Of a DNA stretch of 64,000 bases, positions 7,965 through 16,364 are shown piece after piece; position 1 is the first letter of the stretch; every line of letters begins with the position of its first letter. Both the position numbers and the translations under genes were made by a program. This stretch comes from JANNOG01 sp050329835 (GTDB lineage: Bacteria; Actinomycetota; Actinomycetes; Actinomycetales; JBBAYJ01), in contig JBHJOJ010000022.1 of NCBI GenBank assembly GCA_050329835.1, positions 31,398 through 95,397 of the forward strand, given 5' to 3'. The notes below the pieces were generated by a model that did not search any database, was not told where the DNA came from, and saw only the letters and a list, made by a program, of their open reading frames with translations.

Positions 7965-8978
7965 GTGCCCAAAGGCCGTCACGCCGCCGAGCCCGTCCGG
8001 CGACCCCTGCTGCGATCCCTGCCACCGCTGCGATCCCTGCCCTCCCTGCCGCGGGGCCTGTCGCGCCCGCTGCCGCGGCCCCTGCCGCGCCCGCTCGTCC
8101 TGGGCGGCACGGGGATCGCCGCGGCGGCCGTCGGGGGGACCGTGCTCGCGTTCTCCCTCGGTGCCGTCGGGCCGTTCCCGGGCACCGGGGGCGGGACCGT
8201 CCAGCCGGTCGCCGCCGATGCCGGCGTCTCCTCCCCGGACTCCGCCGTGGACACCGACTCCCTCGTCGCGGCCTTCGAGGCCCGTGAGCTCGCCCAGGCC
8301 AGCCGGGGTGCGGCCCGCTCGGCGCCGCCGACCCCTGCGGCGAGTCCCGCGCCCGCGGAGTCGACCGCCCCGGCCCCGGAGCCGCCGCCCGTGCCCGCGG
8401 TCGTCGGGCAGCTGTGGGTCACCACCGACGTCAACGTCCGCTCCGGCCCGTCCTCGGACACCGAACGCATCGGCAGCCTGGCCGCCCTCACGCAGGTCGA
8501 CGTGACCGGCGCCGCCGAGAACGGCTGGGCGCAGGTCGTGGTCGAGGGAGCGGCCGGCTGGGTCAACTCCTCCTACCTCTCGGAGTCCGAGCCCTCGCCC
8601 GAGCCGGCGGGGGTGTCCGGCGCCGACTGCCCCATCAGTTCGGACATCGAGTCGAACCTCACCGCGAACGCCGTGGCGGTCTACCGGGCGGTGTGCGCCG
8701 CCTTCGGCGACACCGTCTCGTCCTTCGGGGGGTACCGCCCCGGGGACGACGGCGATCACGGCAGCGGTCACGCCGTGGACGTCATGGTGTCCGGCGAGCC
8801 CGGATGGGAGATCGCCCGCTACGTCCAGGCCAACGCCGCCGAGCTGAACGTCACGTACATCATCTACGAGCAGCAGATCTGGATGGCCGGCGACCCCGCG
8901 AGCGCGTGGGAGTGGATGGAGGACCGCGGCGGAGCCACCGCCAACCACTACGACCACGTGCACATCAGCGTCTCCTGA
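7965..8978 (+). CDS. Secreted SH3b protein with M15-like C-terminal domain
   Basis: A 337-residue exported protein. It begins with an arginine/proline-rich N terminus (PLLRSLPPLRSLPSLPRG) and one hydrophobic segment (about 45-70, VLGGTGIAAAAVGGTVLAFSLG), then a Pro/Ala linker. A bacterial SH3 domain follows (LWVTTDVNVRSGPSSDTERI ... GWVNSSYL). The C-terminal domain contains the HGSGHAVDVMV and HYDHVHISV signatures of D-Ala-D-Ala carboxypeptidase/VanY-related folds. This architecture points to cell-wall binding and possibly peptidoglycan cleavage. GTG 7965 has GGAAG upstream. Confidence 0.85.
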   Translation: MPKGRHAAEPVRRPLLRSLPPLRSLPSLPRGLSRPLPRPLPRPLVLGGTGIAAAAVGGTVLAFSLGAVGPFPGTGGGTVQPVAADAGVSSPDSAVDTDSLVAAFEARELAQASRGAARSAPPTPAASPAPAESTAPAPEPPPVPAVVGQLWVTTDVNVRSGPSSDTERIGSLAALTQVDVTGAAENGWAQVVVEGAAGWVNSSYLSESEPSPEPAGVSGADCPISSDIESNLTANAVAVYRAVCAAFGDTVSSFGGYRPGDDGDHGSGHAVDVMVSGEPGWEIARYVQANAAELNVTYIIYEQQIWMAGDPASAWEWMEDRGGATANHYDHVHISVS

Positions 8979-9015
8979 GGCGTACCGACGTCGGGGGGTC
9001 CATCCGGGTCCCGCG

Positions 9016-10482
9016 TCAGGCGTACAGGTCGGCGGTCGTCACCAGCCGGACGTCGGCGCGCCGGGTCGCCTCGCCGGCGAGCCCGGAGTCGAAGCCGGCG
9101 CCGCTGCACAGCACGAACCCGGTGGACCGGGTGTCGTAGCGCTCGCCCCCGGCCACGACCTCCCGGATCCGCTCCAGCCGGGCCAGGTCCCCGAGCCCCA
9201 TGACCCGGCCCAGCTTCGCCTCGCCGATCGCCAGCAGCGGCGGCCGCCGGCCGGGATCCCCGACCCCGACGACGGCCAGGTCGACCTCGTGCGTCGTCCG
9301 CCGGGACGGGTCGTTGACGACCCCGTGGGCGACCCGCGCCACGGGATGCGGGTCCCAGGCGTCGCCGGTCGCCGCCCACTCCCGGCACAGCCGCTCGAAG
9401 TGCGGGCCGAGCACCTGCGCCCGGAAGCGCTCGCCGGCGGTCCGCCAGACGCGCTCGCCGACTCCCGGCCGCTCCAGTTGGCCCCACACCGGGCGCATGA
9501 CGGCCTCGTAGAAGGCCACGAGCGGCTCAGTGATCCGGTAGGTCGACCGGTTGTCGCGGAAGGCGTCGGCCTCCCGCACCAGCAGGCCGGCGTCCTCCAG
9601 GACCGTCAACGGGTGCGCCAGGTCGCCGGACTTGCGCCCGAGGTATCCGGCGATGCCCCCGCGGGTGGTGTTGCCCGAGGCGACCGCGGCGAGCACGGAG
9701 TGGTAGAGCGCCGCGTCGCGGGTGTCGGTTTCCTCGGCCAGCAGGTAGCGCGCCTCGCGGAACAGCGGGCTCGCCGGGTCCAGGACCGTCCGGACCACCC
9801 AGGGATCGAAGTCGTCCGGCCCGGACGGCGCGTCCCCGCGCACGAACTCGCGGCGGTACGCCGGCGTCCCGCCCACGACGGCGTGGACCCGCATCGCCAG
9901 GCTCGGGTCGGTGAGTCCCCAGAAGTCCGCCGCCGTTCGGTGGTCGAAGGGGTGGACCACGAGCTCCAGGCCGGCGCGGCCCCGCAACGGCGCGTTCCCG
10001 GACAGCAGACGGCCCATCACCGACATCGCCGAGCCGCACAGCAGCAGCCGGGTCCGCGATCGCAGGCGTTCCGACCGGCGCGGGCCGAACGCGTCCTGGA
10101 TCACCGACGGGAGCGACGGGCTCGAGCGGACCAGGTAGGGGAACTCGTCGAGCACCACGGGGACCGGGCGGTCCCGGCCCAGGGCCAGGAGAACGTCGAG
10201 GACCTCGGTCCAGGTCTCCAGCCGCAACGGCGTCGGGGAATCGAGATGACCGGTCAGGGCGGCCGACACCCGCCGGAGGGACTCCGCCTCGGCGGCCTCC
10301 GTGGCGCCGAGGTAGAACCCGCCGGCGGCGCGCGCGAGAGCGTCCAGCAGGAAACTCTTGCCCTGCCGACGCCGGCCCGACACCACGCCGAGAGTCGCGC
10401 CGACATGATCGTCGGTCACGAACGAGACCAGGCGCGACCACTCCAGTTCGCGGTCGAACATGTCTGTGGGGCGTTCCACCAT
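9016..10482 (-). CDS. DUF234-type AAA ATPase
   Basis: A 488-residue ATPase of the kind first noted in archaea (ATPase domain 2 plus C-terminal DUF234). Walker A is SGRRRQGKSFLL; VPVVLDEFPYLVRSSPSLPS is the Walker B/sensor region. A helical segment with winged-helix character follows (GNTTRGGIAGYLGRKSGDLA), and a C-terminal restriction-endonuclease-like domain (EVDLAVVG ... LLAIGEAKLGR, matching a D-x(n)-E-x-K pattern). The function of the family is unknown; some members occur in defence or toxin contexts. The start is ambiguous: GTG 10485, ATG 10482 and a later ATG 10461 are all in frame, with GGAGG just upstream of 10485. Confidence 0.85.
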   Translation of the reverse strand: MVERPTDMFDRELEWSRLVSFVTDDHVGATLGVVSGRRRQGKSFLLDALARAAGGFYLGATEAAEAESLRRVSAALTGHLDSPTPLRLETWTEVLDVLLALGRDRPVPVVLDEFPYLVRSSPSLPSVIQDAFGPRRSERLRSRTRLLLCGSAMSVMGRLLSGNAPLRGRAGLELVVHPFDHRTAADFWGLTDPSLAMRVHAVVGGTPAYRREFVRGDAPSGPDDFDPWVVRTVLDPASPLFREARYLLAEETDTRDAALYHSVLAAVASGNTTRGGIAGYLGRKSGDLAHPLTVLEDAGLLVREADAFRDNRSTYRITEPLVAFYEAVMRPVWGQLERPGVGERVWRTAGERFRAQVLGPHFERLCREWAATGDAWDPHPVARVAHGVVNDPSRRTTHEVDLAVVGVGDPGRRPPLLAIGEAKLGRVMGLGDLARLERIREVVAGGERYDTRSTGFVLCSGAGFDSGLAGEATRRADVRLVTTADLYA

Positions 10483-10485
10483 CAC

Positions 10486-10516
10486 CTCCGATCCGCATGA
10501 TCGGAGTTATCATAAC
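10486..10516 (-). promoter_or_regulatory. Two palindromes over the ATPase ribosome site
   Basis: An 8-base inverted repeat ctccgatc-N5-gatcggag (10486-10506) contains the GGAGG ribosome site of the ATPase gene. It is joined directly to an 11-base palindrome gttatcataac (10506-10516), a local AT-rich spot whose reverse strand offers a TATGAT -10-like hexamer. This looks like an operator/promoter for the downstream ATPase, possibly autoregulatory. Confidence 0.5.
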
Positions 10517-10565
10517 CAGAGTTACGCAACCGCGACCGGGCCGCATCTCCGCCCGCCGAGGTCGC

Positions 10566-11762
10566 TCAGCCCGCCGCGACGACGGTCGCGCCGCCGTCCC
10601 GACCCGGTCCCGCCTCGGCGAACTGGGTCCGGTACAGCTCCGCGTAGCGCCCGCCGGCCGCCAGCAGCTCCTCGTGGCGCCCACGCTCGACGATCCGCCC
10701 GCCCTCGACGACGAGGATGGCGTCGGCCTCGCGCACCGTCGACAGCCGGTGCGCGATGACGACGGCGGTCCGCCCCTGCAGCGCCTCGGTCAGCGCCTCC
10801 TGGACCGCTGCCTCGGACGTCGAGTCGAGGTGGGCGGTCGCCTCGTCGAGGATCACCACCCGGGGCCGGGCCAGCAGCAGCCGGGCGATCGTCAGCCGCT
10901 GGCGCTCGCCGCCGGACAGCCGGTACCCGCGCTCGCCCACCACGGTGTCGAGGCCGTCCGGCAGCGCCCGGACCAGCTCCGCCAGCCGCGCCCGCCGCAG
11001 CGCGTCCCACAGCTCCGCCTCGCCCGCGTCCGGAGCGGCCAGCAGCAGGTTGGCGCGCAGCGACTCGTGGAACAGGTGGCCGTCCTGGGTGACGAGGCCG
11101 AGCGTCTCCCGGATCGAGGCGAAGGTCAGGTCGCGGACGTCGACCCCGGACAGCCGGACCGAGCCGGAGTCGACGTCGTACAGCCGGGGCAGGAGCGAGG
11201 CGATCGTGGACTTCCCCGCCCCGGACGAGCCGACCACGGCGACCACCGGCTCGGCCCGGAACGTCACGTCGTGGAGCACCTGCACACCGCCGCGGGTGTC
11301 GAGCGTCGCCACGTCCTCCAGGGAGGCCAGCGACACCTTGTCGGCCGACGGATAGGCGAACGACACGCCGTCGAACTCCACCGTCACCGGACCCGGCGGC
11401 ACGGCGCGCGCCGTCCCGCGCTCGCGGACCAGGGGGACGAGGTCCAGCACCTCGAAGACCCGCTCGAAGCTCACCAGCGCGGACATGATGTCGACCCTGG
11501 CGTTGGCCAGCGCGGTGAGCGGGGCGTACAGCCGGGTGAGCAGCAGGGCGAGGGCCACCACGGACCCGGCGTCCAGCTGCCCCCGCAGCGCGAGGGCGCC
11601 GCCGAGCCCGTACACCAGCGCCAGGGCGAGCGACGACACGAGCACCAGTGACGTGATGAAGAGCCACTGGACCATCGCGGTGCGGATCCCGATGTCGCGG
11701 ACCCGCCGGGCCCGGTGCGCGTACTCGGCGGACTCCCGGCGGCCCGAACCGGTGTCCGCTCA
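10566..11762 (-). pseudogene. ABC exporter, 5'-truncated
   Basis: The frame from an in-frame stop at 11760-11762 down to 10566 encodes only the second half of a fused-type ABC exporter. It starts at SAEYAHRARRVRDIGIRTAM, keeps the last membrane helices, then has an intact ATPase: Walker A GSSGAGKST, signature LSGGERQRL, Walker B RVVILDEATAHLD, H-loop VIAHRLST. Exporters of this family are about 600 residues; roughly the first 230 (first membrane helices) are absent and no start codon fits before the mid-domain ATG at 11675. The upstream sequence belongs to a different gene start, so this is a deletion remnant. Confidence 0.8.
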
Positions 11763-11838
11763 GAGCGAAGCGTCCGGATGCCCCGGCATCGAGGGTGCCG
11801 GTCACGGGAGTCGCGGACATCCGTCGTCGACTGACTTC

Positions 11839-11856
11839 TACAACCGTTGGGTTGTA
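11839..11856. promoter_or_regulatory. ArsR-type operator
   Basis: A perfect inverted repeat TACAACC-gttg-GGTTGTA stands in an AT-richer patch. The TACAACC/GGTTGTA half-sites are of the type seen upstream of ArsR regulators that pair with transporters. It lies between a reverse-strand start-like sequence (ATG 11820) and the forward ATG 11908, as expected for a divergent operator. Confidence 0.65.
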
Positions 11857-11907
11857 TGTTGGTTTCGCTGGACGATGGCCGGCGTCGACCATCGGGAGGA
11901 GACCGAC

Positions 11908-11967
11908 ATGCGCGAGATGCGAGGTCCTGGCGGACCCGGCGCCGCCGCGCCAGAGGACCGGGGATGA
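11908..11967 (+). other. 19-codon leader ORF or relic of an ArsR start
   Basis: ATG 11908 with a strong GGGAGGAG ribosome site opens a 19-residue frame (MREMRGPGGPGAAAPEDRG) whose stop overlaps the next start as ATGA. It could be a coupled leader peptide. Alternatively, removing one C after the second ATG restores MREMEVLADPA, the characteristic beginning of another ArsR regulator, so the sequence may be the stump of a lost gene. Confidence 0.5.
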
Positions 11968-12356
11968 GGCCGGCCGGGTCGGAACGTGCCGACCGGGTCT
12001 TCCACGCTCTGGCGGACCCGACCCGCCGGGACATCGTCGCCGTCGTGCTCCAGGCCGAGAGCTCGGTCTCCGGCCTCGCCCGCCGCTACCCCATGAGCGT
12101 CACCGCCGTCCAGAAGCACGTGGCCGTCCTCGAGCGCGCCGGGCTCGTGGCCAAACGCCGGCACGGCCGCGAGCAGCGCGTCTTCGGCCGGGTCGAGGAC
12201 CTCCGCCACGCGCGGGGGCTGCTCGACGAGCTCGAGGCGCTGTGGCGCGGTCGCGTCGGGCGGATCGACGCGCTCCTCGCCGAGACGCCGGCGGACGCCC
12301 CCGGCGCTGTCCCGTCCGTCCACCACCCCACCGATCCCGAAGGAGCCCCCGCATGA
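11964..12356 (+). CDS. ArsR-family regulator
   Basis: A 130-residue winged-helix protein of the ArsR group that pairs with SRPBCC proteins: ADRVFHALADPTRRDIV, then the recognition region GLARRYPMSVTAVQKHVAVL, then KRRHGREQRV. There are no metal-binding cysteines. ATG 11964 overlaps the stop of the 19-codon frame before it, and its own stop overlaps the start of the SRPBCC gene (ATGA), so the two are translationally coupled. It may act on the palindrome at 11839-11856, although that site may belong to a lost regulator. Confidence 0.9.
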   Translation: MRPAGSERADRVFHALADPTRRDIVAVVLQAESSVSGLARRYPMSVTAVQKHVAVLERAGLVAKRRHGREQRVFGRVEDLRHARGLLDELEALWRGRVGRIDALLAETPADAPGAVPSVHHPTDPEGAPA

Positions 12357-12841
12357 CCGTCCTCAGCGTCGACAAGGACCTCGCCGCCCGGACCATGACC
12401 CTCGTCGCCGAGTTCGACGCCGCCGTCGACCGGGTGTGGCAGGTGTGGAGCGACCCGCGGCAGCTGGAGCGCTGGTGGGGTCCGCCCACGTACCCGGCGA
12501 CCGTCGAGGACCACGACCTCGTGCCCGGCGGCGGCGTCACCTACTCCATGACCGGTCCGGAGGGCGACCGCCACCGGGGCTGGTGGCGGATCACGGCCGT
12601 CGAGGCGCCGCGCCGGCTGGCGTTCCAGGACGGCTTCGCCGACGCCGACGGCACCCCCATCGCCGACCAGCCCGTCACGTCGGTCGAGGTGAGCCTGGCC
12701 GACCGGGCCGGCGGCGGCACCCGCATGGAGATCCGCTCGACGTTCCCCTCCGCCGCGGCCATGGAGCAGATGCTCGCCATGGGCATGGTCGAGGGCCTCA
12801 CCGAGGCCGCCGGCCAGATCGACGCGATCCTCGCCGGCTGA
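12353..12841 (+). CDS. SRPBCC (AHSA1-like) protein
   Basis: A 162-residue START/SRPBCC-fold protein of the Aha1 C-terminal (ATPase-homology) type. Hallmarks are AAVDRVWQVWSDPRQLERWW near residue 25, the HRGWWRITAVEAPRRLAFQD strand pair, and MVEGLTEAAGQIDAIL at the C terminus. These small hydrophobic-pocket proteins are commonly encoded with ArsR regulators of the type just upstream; the ligand is unknown. The start overlaps the ArsR stop and has a GAAGGAG site. Confidence 0.92.
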   Translation: MTVLSVDKDLAARTMTLVAEFDAAVDRVWQVWSDPRQLERWWGPPTYPATVEDHDLVPGGGVTYSMTGPEGDRHRGWWRITAVEAPRRLAFQDGFADADGTPIADQPVTSVEVSLADRAGGGTRMEIRSTFPSAAAMEQMLAMGMVEGLTEAAGQIDAILAG

Positions 12842-13126
12842 CCGGTGCCGGCGGAGTCGGCACTGCGGTACCGTCCCGAAGGCCGTGGTCAGCGGCGCCC
12901 CGGCAGTTGCCGTCAGGCGTCCCGCGCGTGGGACACGGCCAGGAGCTGTGAACTCCGGGGTTCAACTCCCCATCGGCTGCGGTTAGCCCACGCGCCGCCG
13001 GTCGCCTCCCGCCCTCGGGCAGGGCACGACCCGTCCTGCGGGACACCTCCGGGTGGGCCCCCACGGCGAGTGCCCGGAGGCGGCCGGCGGTCACGCCACC
13101 CCGCCCGTCCGACGAAGAAGAGGCTC
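12842..13126. other. Intergenic stretch without a supported gene
   Basis: No gene is evident. The sequence at about 12957-12978 resembles a tRNA T-arm but has no matching acceptor, D or anticodon arms (see rejected items). The last 20 bases supply the GAAGAAGAGG ribosome site of the SPFH gene. Confidence 0.5.
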
Positions 13127-13801
13127 ATGACCCGCAGGACCATCCAGCAGGGGACGCGCGCCGTGGTGCGTCTCGACGGCGTCGTGACCACCGTCCTCGA
13201 GCCGGGTCGGCACCGCCTGCCGGGCCGGTTCTGGCGCCGCACCGTCGAGGTCGTCGACGTCCGCGACCGCCTGCTCGTCCTCACCGGGCAGGAGGTGGCC
13301 GCCGCCGACGTCCCCGGCGTCAAGGTGTCGGCGGCGCTGCGGTGGCACGTCTCGGAGCCCGCGGCCTGGCTGGTCGGGTCGCAGGACCCGGAGGAGGAGA
13401 TCCGTCTCGCCCTGCAGATCGGGGTGCGGTACTGGGCGGCGACCCGGCCGGCGGCGGAGCTGGCGGCGGCACGCGCCGACGCCTCGGAGACGCTGCTGGC
13501 CGCGGTGCGGCCGGCGGCCCAGCGGGTCGGCGCCACCGTGAGCGCCGCGACCGTCCGCGACATCGTCCTGCCCGGGGAGCTCCGCCGGGCCGCGCTCGCC
13601 GCCGCGAGCGCCCGGCTCGAGGGCCAGGCGGCCCTGGAGCGGGCCCGGGCCGAGACCGCCGCCCTGCGCGCCGCCGCGAACGGGGCGCGCATCCTCGCCG
13701 AGCACCCCGGGCTGCTGCAGCTGCGCACCGTCGAGGCCGCGGCCGCCACGGGCGGGCAGGTGGTGGTCCGGATCGGTGAGTCGGGGGCAGGGGCGCCCTG
13801 A
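13127..13801 (+). CDS. SPFH/slipin-like protein
   Basis: A 224-residue protein related to the stomatin/slipin branch of the SPFH superfamily: TRAVVRLDGVVTTVLEPGRH, VEVVDVRDRLLVLTGQEV, LRWHVSEPAAWLV, and the Ala/Arg-rich helix RAALAAASARLEGQAALERA ending in EHPGLLQLRTVEAA. It lacks the usual N-terminal membrane anchor and is shorter than typical slipins (about 250-260). Likely a peripheral membrane scaffold. Function is inferred from family only. Confidence 0.85.
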   Translation: MTRRTIQQGTRAVVRLDGVVTTVLEPGRHRLPGRFWRRTVEVVDVRDRLLVLTGQEVAAADVPGVKVSAALRWHVSEPAAWLVGSQDPEEEIRLALQIGVRYWAATRPAAELAAARADASETLLAAVRPAAQRVGATVSAATVRDIVLPGELRRAALAAASARLEGQAALERARAETAALRAAANGARILAEHPGLLQLRTVEAAAATGGQVVVRIGESGAGAP

Positions 13802-13832
13802 GGGTTGCGCCGGGGGGGCCGCGACCGACCGT

Positions 13833-14549
13833 GTGATCGTGACCCGTCGGGCGAGGCCGCCGGCGCGGCCGCGCCGGCTGCGGGTCGTCACGGCCGCGGC
13901 GGCGTCGGCGGTCGTGACGGCCTCGGTGCTGGCGGGGTGCGACAGCTCGTCGGTCGACGACGCGGCACCCGCCACGGTCACCGCGCCCACCGGTCCCACG
14001 GTGGCAGGAGCCGGGGACGGTGCCGGGGCGTCGGCCGCCCCGTCCGGCGCCGATCCGGCGGCCGGCAGCGAGATCCTCGCCGCCTACGGTGAGCTGGGTC
14101 CGCGCGCCCCCGTGCCCCCGAACGCCGGCGGCGGGACCGCGGGCTCCGGGTGCCGTCCCGGATCGTCCGCGACGCTGCCCGACGGCGTCTGGATGGTGCG
14201 GATGGTGCGGGTCGGCGGGGACGGGGCCGGGGTGGCCGGGCTCGACCTCGTGTGCTTCTCGACCGCGGAGTCGCTGGCCGCGGCCGGTGTCGACGGGGCG
14301 GCCGACTCGGTGGCCAACGATAGCCCGCGGCTGCGCGACGTCCCGTTCGCCGGCGACGCGTCCCACTACCTCCAGCTGCCGGGTCCTCCGACGACCGCCG
14401 GCGAGACCTCGCGTCGGGTCGCCTTCTCGGCGGAGCAGCGGGGCGAGCTGCGGCTCTGGCTGGAGCGGAACGGACCCGTGCTGGTCTGGGCGCTGGTGCG
14501 GGACGGTGCCGTCGCCGAGACCTACGCCCCGCCCCTCGCCGGGTCGTGA
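13833..14549 (+). CDS. Predicted lipoprotein
   Basis: A 238-residue protein with arginine-rich start, hydrophobic core and lipobox VLAGC at about residues 27-31, followed by a low-complexity Ala/Pro/Gly linker. The folded part (about 80-238) has two cysteines (SGCRPG and DLVCF) that could pair, and the conserved-looking PDGVWMVRMVRV. The family is unrecognised. Two GTG codons (13833, 13839) are in frame; neither has a strong ribosome site. Confidence 0.75.
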   Translation: MIVTRRARPPARPRRLRVVTAAAASAVVTASVLAGCDSSSVDDAAPATVTAPTGPTVAGAGDGAGASAAPSGADPAAGSEILAAYGELGPRAPVPPNAGGGTAGSGCRPGSSATLPDGVWMVRMVRVGGDGAGVAGLDLVCFSTAESLAAAGVDGAADSVANDSPRLRDVPFAGDASHYLQLPGPPTTAGETSRRVAFSAEQRGELRLWLERNGPVLVWALVRDGAVAETYAPPLAGS

Positions 14550-14587
14550 GCGGGCTCCACCGTCGCCGACGGGACACCGTGTGACCC

Positions 14588-14941
14588 ATGGCAACCCACC
14601 CCTCGAACCGGAACTCCCTCGTGGAGGGCCACCTCCGGGAGTCCCTGCGCCGCGACCGGCACCCGATGGTCACGTTCCGGACCGGGGGGTCCGGGGAACG
14701 CCGGGCCGCACTCATGGGGACGCGGCTGGACGTGCACCGAGTGATCGAGACGGTCCGGGGTGAGGGGGGCGACATCGCGGCCGCGGCTCGGTACTTCCAG
14801 GTCGACGTCGCCTGGATCCGGGCGGCGGTCGACCACTACGCCGTGTTCGGCGACGAGATCGACGAGTACCTCGCCGACGAGGCGCGGTTCGCCGCACGGG
14901 AACAGGCCCTGTGGGGACGCGCCCAGGCCGTGATCGCATGA
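14588..14941 (+). CDS. DUF433-like antitoxin-type protein
   Basis: A 117-residue protein. Residues about 40-95 (ALMGTRLDVHRVIETVRGEG, AAARYFQVDVAWIRAAVDHY, EIDEYL) match the DUF433 helix-turn-helix pattern found in VapB-like antitoxins. No PIN-domain toxin is adjacent: downstream is the convergent WYL regulator. It may be an orphan antitoxin or a small DNA-binding protein. Confidence 0.7.
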   Translation: MATHPSNRNSLVEGHLRESLRRDRHPMVTFRTGGSGERRAALMGTRLDVHRVIETVRGEGGDIAAAARYFQVDVAWIRAAVDHYAVFGDEIDEYLADEARFAAREQALWGRAQAVIA

Positions 14942-14959
14942 GGCTGCGCCGGAGCAGGG

Positions 14960-15931
14960 TCAGCCGCGCCCGTCGAGGGCCGCGGTGGCCCGTCCGACCG
15001 AGTCCCGGATCGCGGCGAGCACGCCCGGGTCCCCTTCCACCCGGTAGGCGAGGTCCGCGTCGAGCCAGACCAGCGCCGACGCGGCCCAGGCGGGCGGCTC
15101 CGCGGACAGGGTCCACCGGGTCCGGCGGGGGCCGTCGGCGACCGCGTCCCGGACGTAGGGACCCAGGCGGGCCCGGAAGTCCGCCAGGGGCAGGTCGACC
15201 ACGACGTCGACGGTCGTCTGTCCCCGGCGCAGCGCGGACACTGCCCGGGCGACGAAGGCCGCGGCGTCGTCGTCGGGCAGCTCCCGGACCGGGTCGCGCA
15301 CCCCGGTGAGGTGGACGCGGGTGATCCGGTCCGCGCGGAAGGTGCGCCAGTCCTCCCGGCGCCGGTCCCACGACACGAGGAACCAGTGGCGCCGGGCCGC
15401 GACCAGGGAGTGCGGCTCGGCCACCCGGTCGGTCTCGGCTCCGGCGGCGTCGGTGTAGTGGAAGCGGATGCGCTCGTGGTCACGGCAGGCCAGGGCGAGC
15501 CGGCCGAGCAGGTCCGGGTCGACCGGGGCGGTGGCCGGCACCTGGATGTGGACGTTCTCCGCCAGCGCCCGGATCCGCCGCCGCAGCGCGCTCGGCAGGA
15601 CCTGCTCGAGCTTGGCCAGCGCCGTGAGCGTGACGTGCTCGCCGTCGGCGAGCCCGAGCGCCACCACGGTGCGCAGCCCGAGCGCCATCGTCACGGCCTC
15701 GGCGTCGGTGAGCAGCAGCGGCGGCAGGGACGCCCCCGCCTCCAGCCGGTACCCCCCGCCGGCGCCGCGGGTCGCCGTGATCCGGTACCCCAGCTCACGG
15801 AGCCGGTCGACGTCGCGGCGCAGGGTGCGGCCGGTGACGCCGAGGCGCCCGGCCAGCTCGGGGCCCGGCCACTGCCGATGGGTCTGGAGCAGGTCGAGCA
15901 GGGCCAGGGTCCGGGACGCGGTCGCCGCCAT
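14960..15931 (-). CDS. WYL-domain transcriptional regulator (YafY-like)
   Basis: A 323-residue regulator. An N-terminal HTH (ASRTLALLDLLQTHRQWPGP, RTLRRDVDRLRELGYRI) is followed by a central WYL domain (RIRFHYTDAAGAETDRVAEP, HWFLVSWDRRREDWRTFRAD) and a C-terminal WCX extension. WYL domains sense ligands such as nucleotides. It is transcribed divergently from a VOC protein with an inverted repeat between them, so that gene is its likely target. Confidence 0.93.
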   Translation of the reverse strand: MAATASRTLALLDLLQTHRQWPGPELAGRLGVTGRTLRRDVDRLRELGYRITATRGAGGGYRLEAGASLPPLLLTDAEAVTMALGLRTVVALGLADGEHVTLTALAKLEQVLPSALRRRIRALAENVHIQVPATAPVDPDLLGRLALACRDHERIRFHYTDAAGAETDRVAEPHSLVAARRHWFLVSWDRRREDWRTFRADRITRVHLTGVRDPVRELPDDDAAAFVARAVSALRRGQTTVDVVVDLPLADFRARLGPYVRDAVADGPRRTRWTLSAEPPAWAASALVWLDADLAYRVEGDPGVLAAIRDSVGRATAALDGRG

Positions 15932-15944
15932 GTCCCGATTCTCC

Positions 15945-15968
15945 GGTCACAGCGGACAGGAAGTGACC
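15945..15968. promoter_or_regulatory. Operator between WYL regulator and VOC gene
   Basis: GGTCAC-N12-GTGACC forms an inverted repeat centred in the 61-base divergent gap. The centre contains gcggacaggaa, similar to ggacAGGA-type cores seen at YafY-regulated VOC genes. It overlaps both putative promoters. Confidence 0.55.
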
Positions 15969-15992
15969 GTTGCGCACCCTAGCGTCGATGCC

Positions 15993-16364
15993 ATGGAGAT
16001 GAAGCTCGAAGTCGTGCCCCTGCCCGTGACGGACGTCGACCGGGCCAAGGCCTTCTATGTCGACCAGGTCGGGTTCGTCGCCGACCACGATGCGCGTGTC
16101 CCCGGCGGCATCCGCTTCGTTCAGCTGACGCCCCCGGGCTCGGCCTGCTCGATCGTCATGGGCGAGGGGATCGTCGAGATGCCGCCCGGAAGCCAGAAGG
16201 GCCTCATGGCGGTGGTGGCCGACGCCGACGCGGTGCGCGATCACCTCCTGGGGCACGGCGTGGAGGCGAGCGAGGTGAACGAGAAGGAGTGGGGCCGGTT
16301 CGTCTACTTCGCCGACCCGGACGGCAACACCTGGGCGCTGCAGGAACTGCCGAAGCGCGGCTGA
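15993..16364 (+). CDS. VOC (glyoxalase/bleomycin-resistance) family protein
   Basis: A 123-residue vicinal-oxygen-chelate protein: PLPVTDVDRAKAFYVDQVGF at the N terminus and YFADPDGNTWALQELP at the C terminus are diagnostic. Metal ligands are not certain. Divergent from the WYL regulator, which probably controls it. Confidence 0.93.
   Translation: MEMKLEVVPLPVTDVDRAKAFYVDQVGFVADHDARVPGGIRFVQLTPPGSACSIVMGEGIVEMPPGSQKGLMAVVADADAVRDHLLGHGVEASEVNEKEWGRFVYFADPDGNTWALQELPKRG

Noticed and set aside
12950..12985. Possible tRNA: ggttcaactcc with flanking G/C stem looks like a T-arm
   Set aside because: No complementary acceptor strand, D-arm or anticodon stem is found upstream within tRNA length, so at most it is a tRNA-like fragment.
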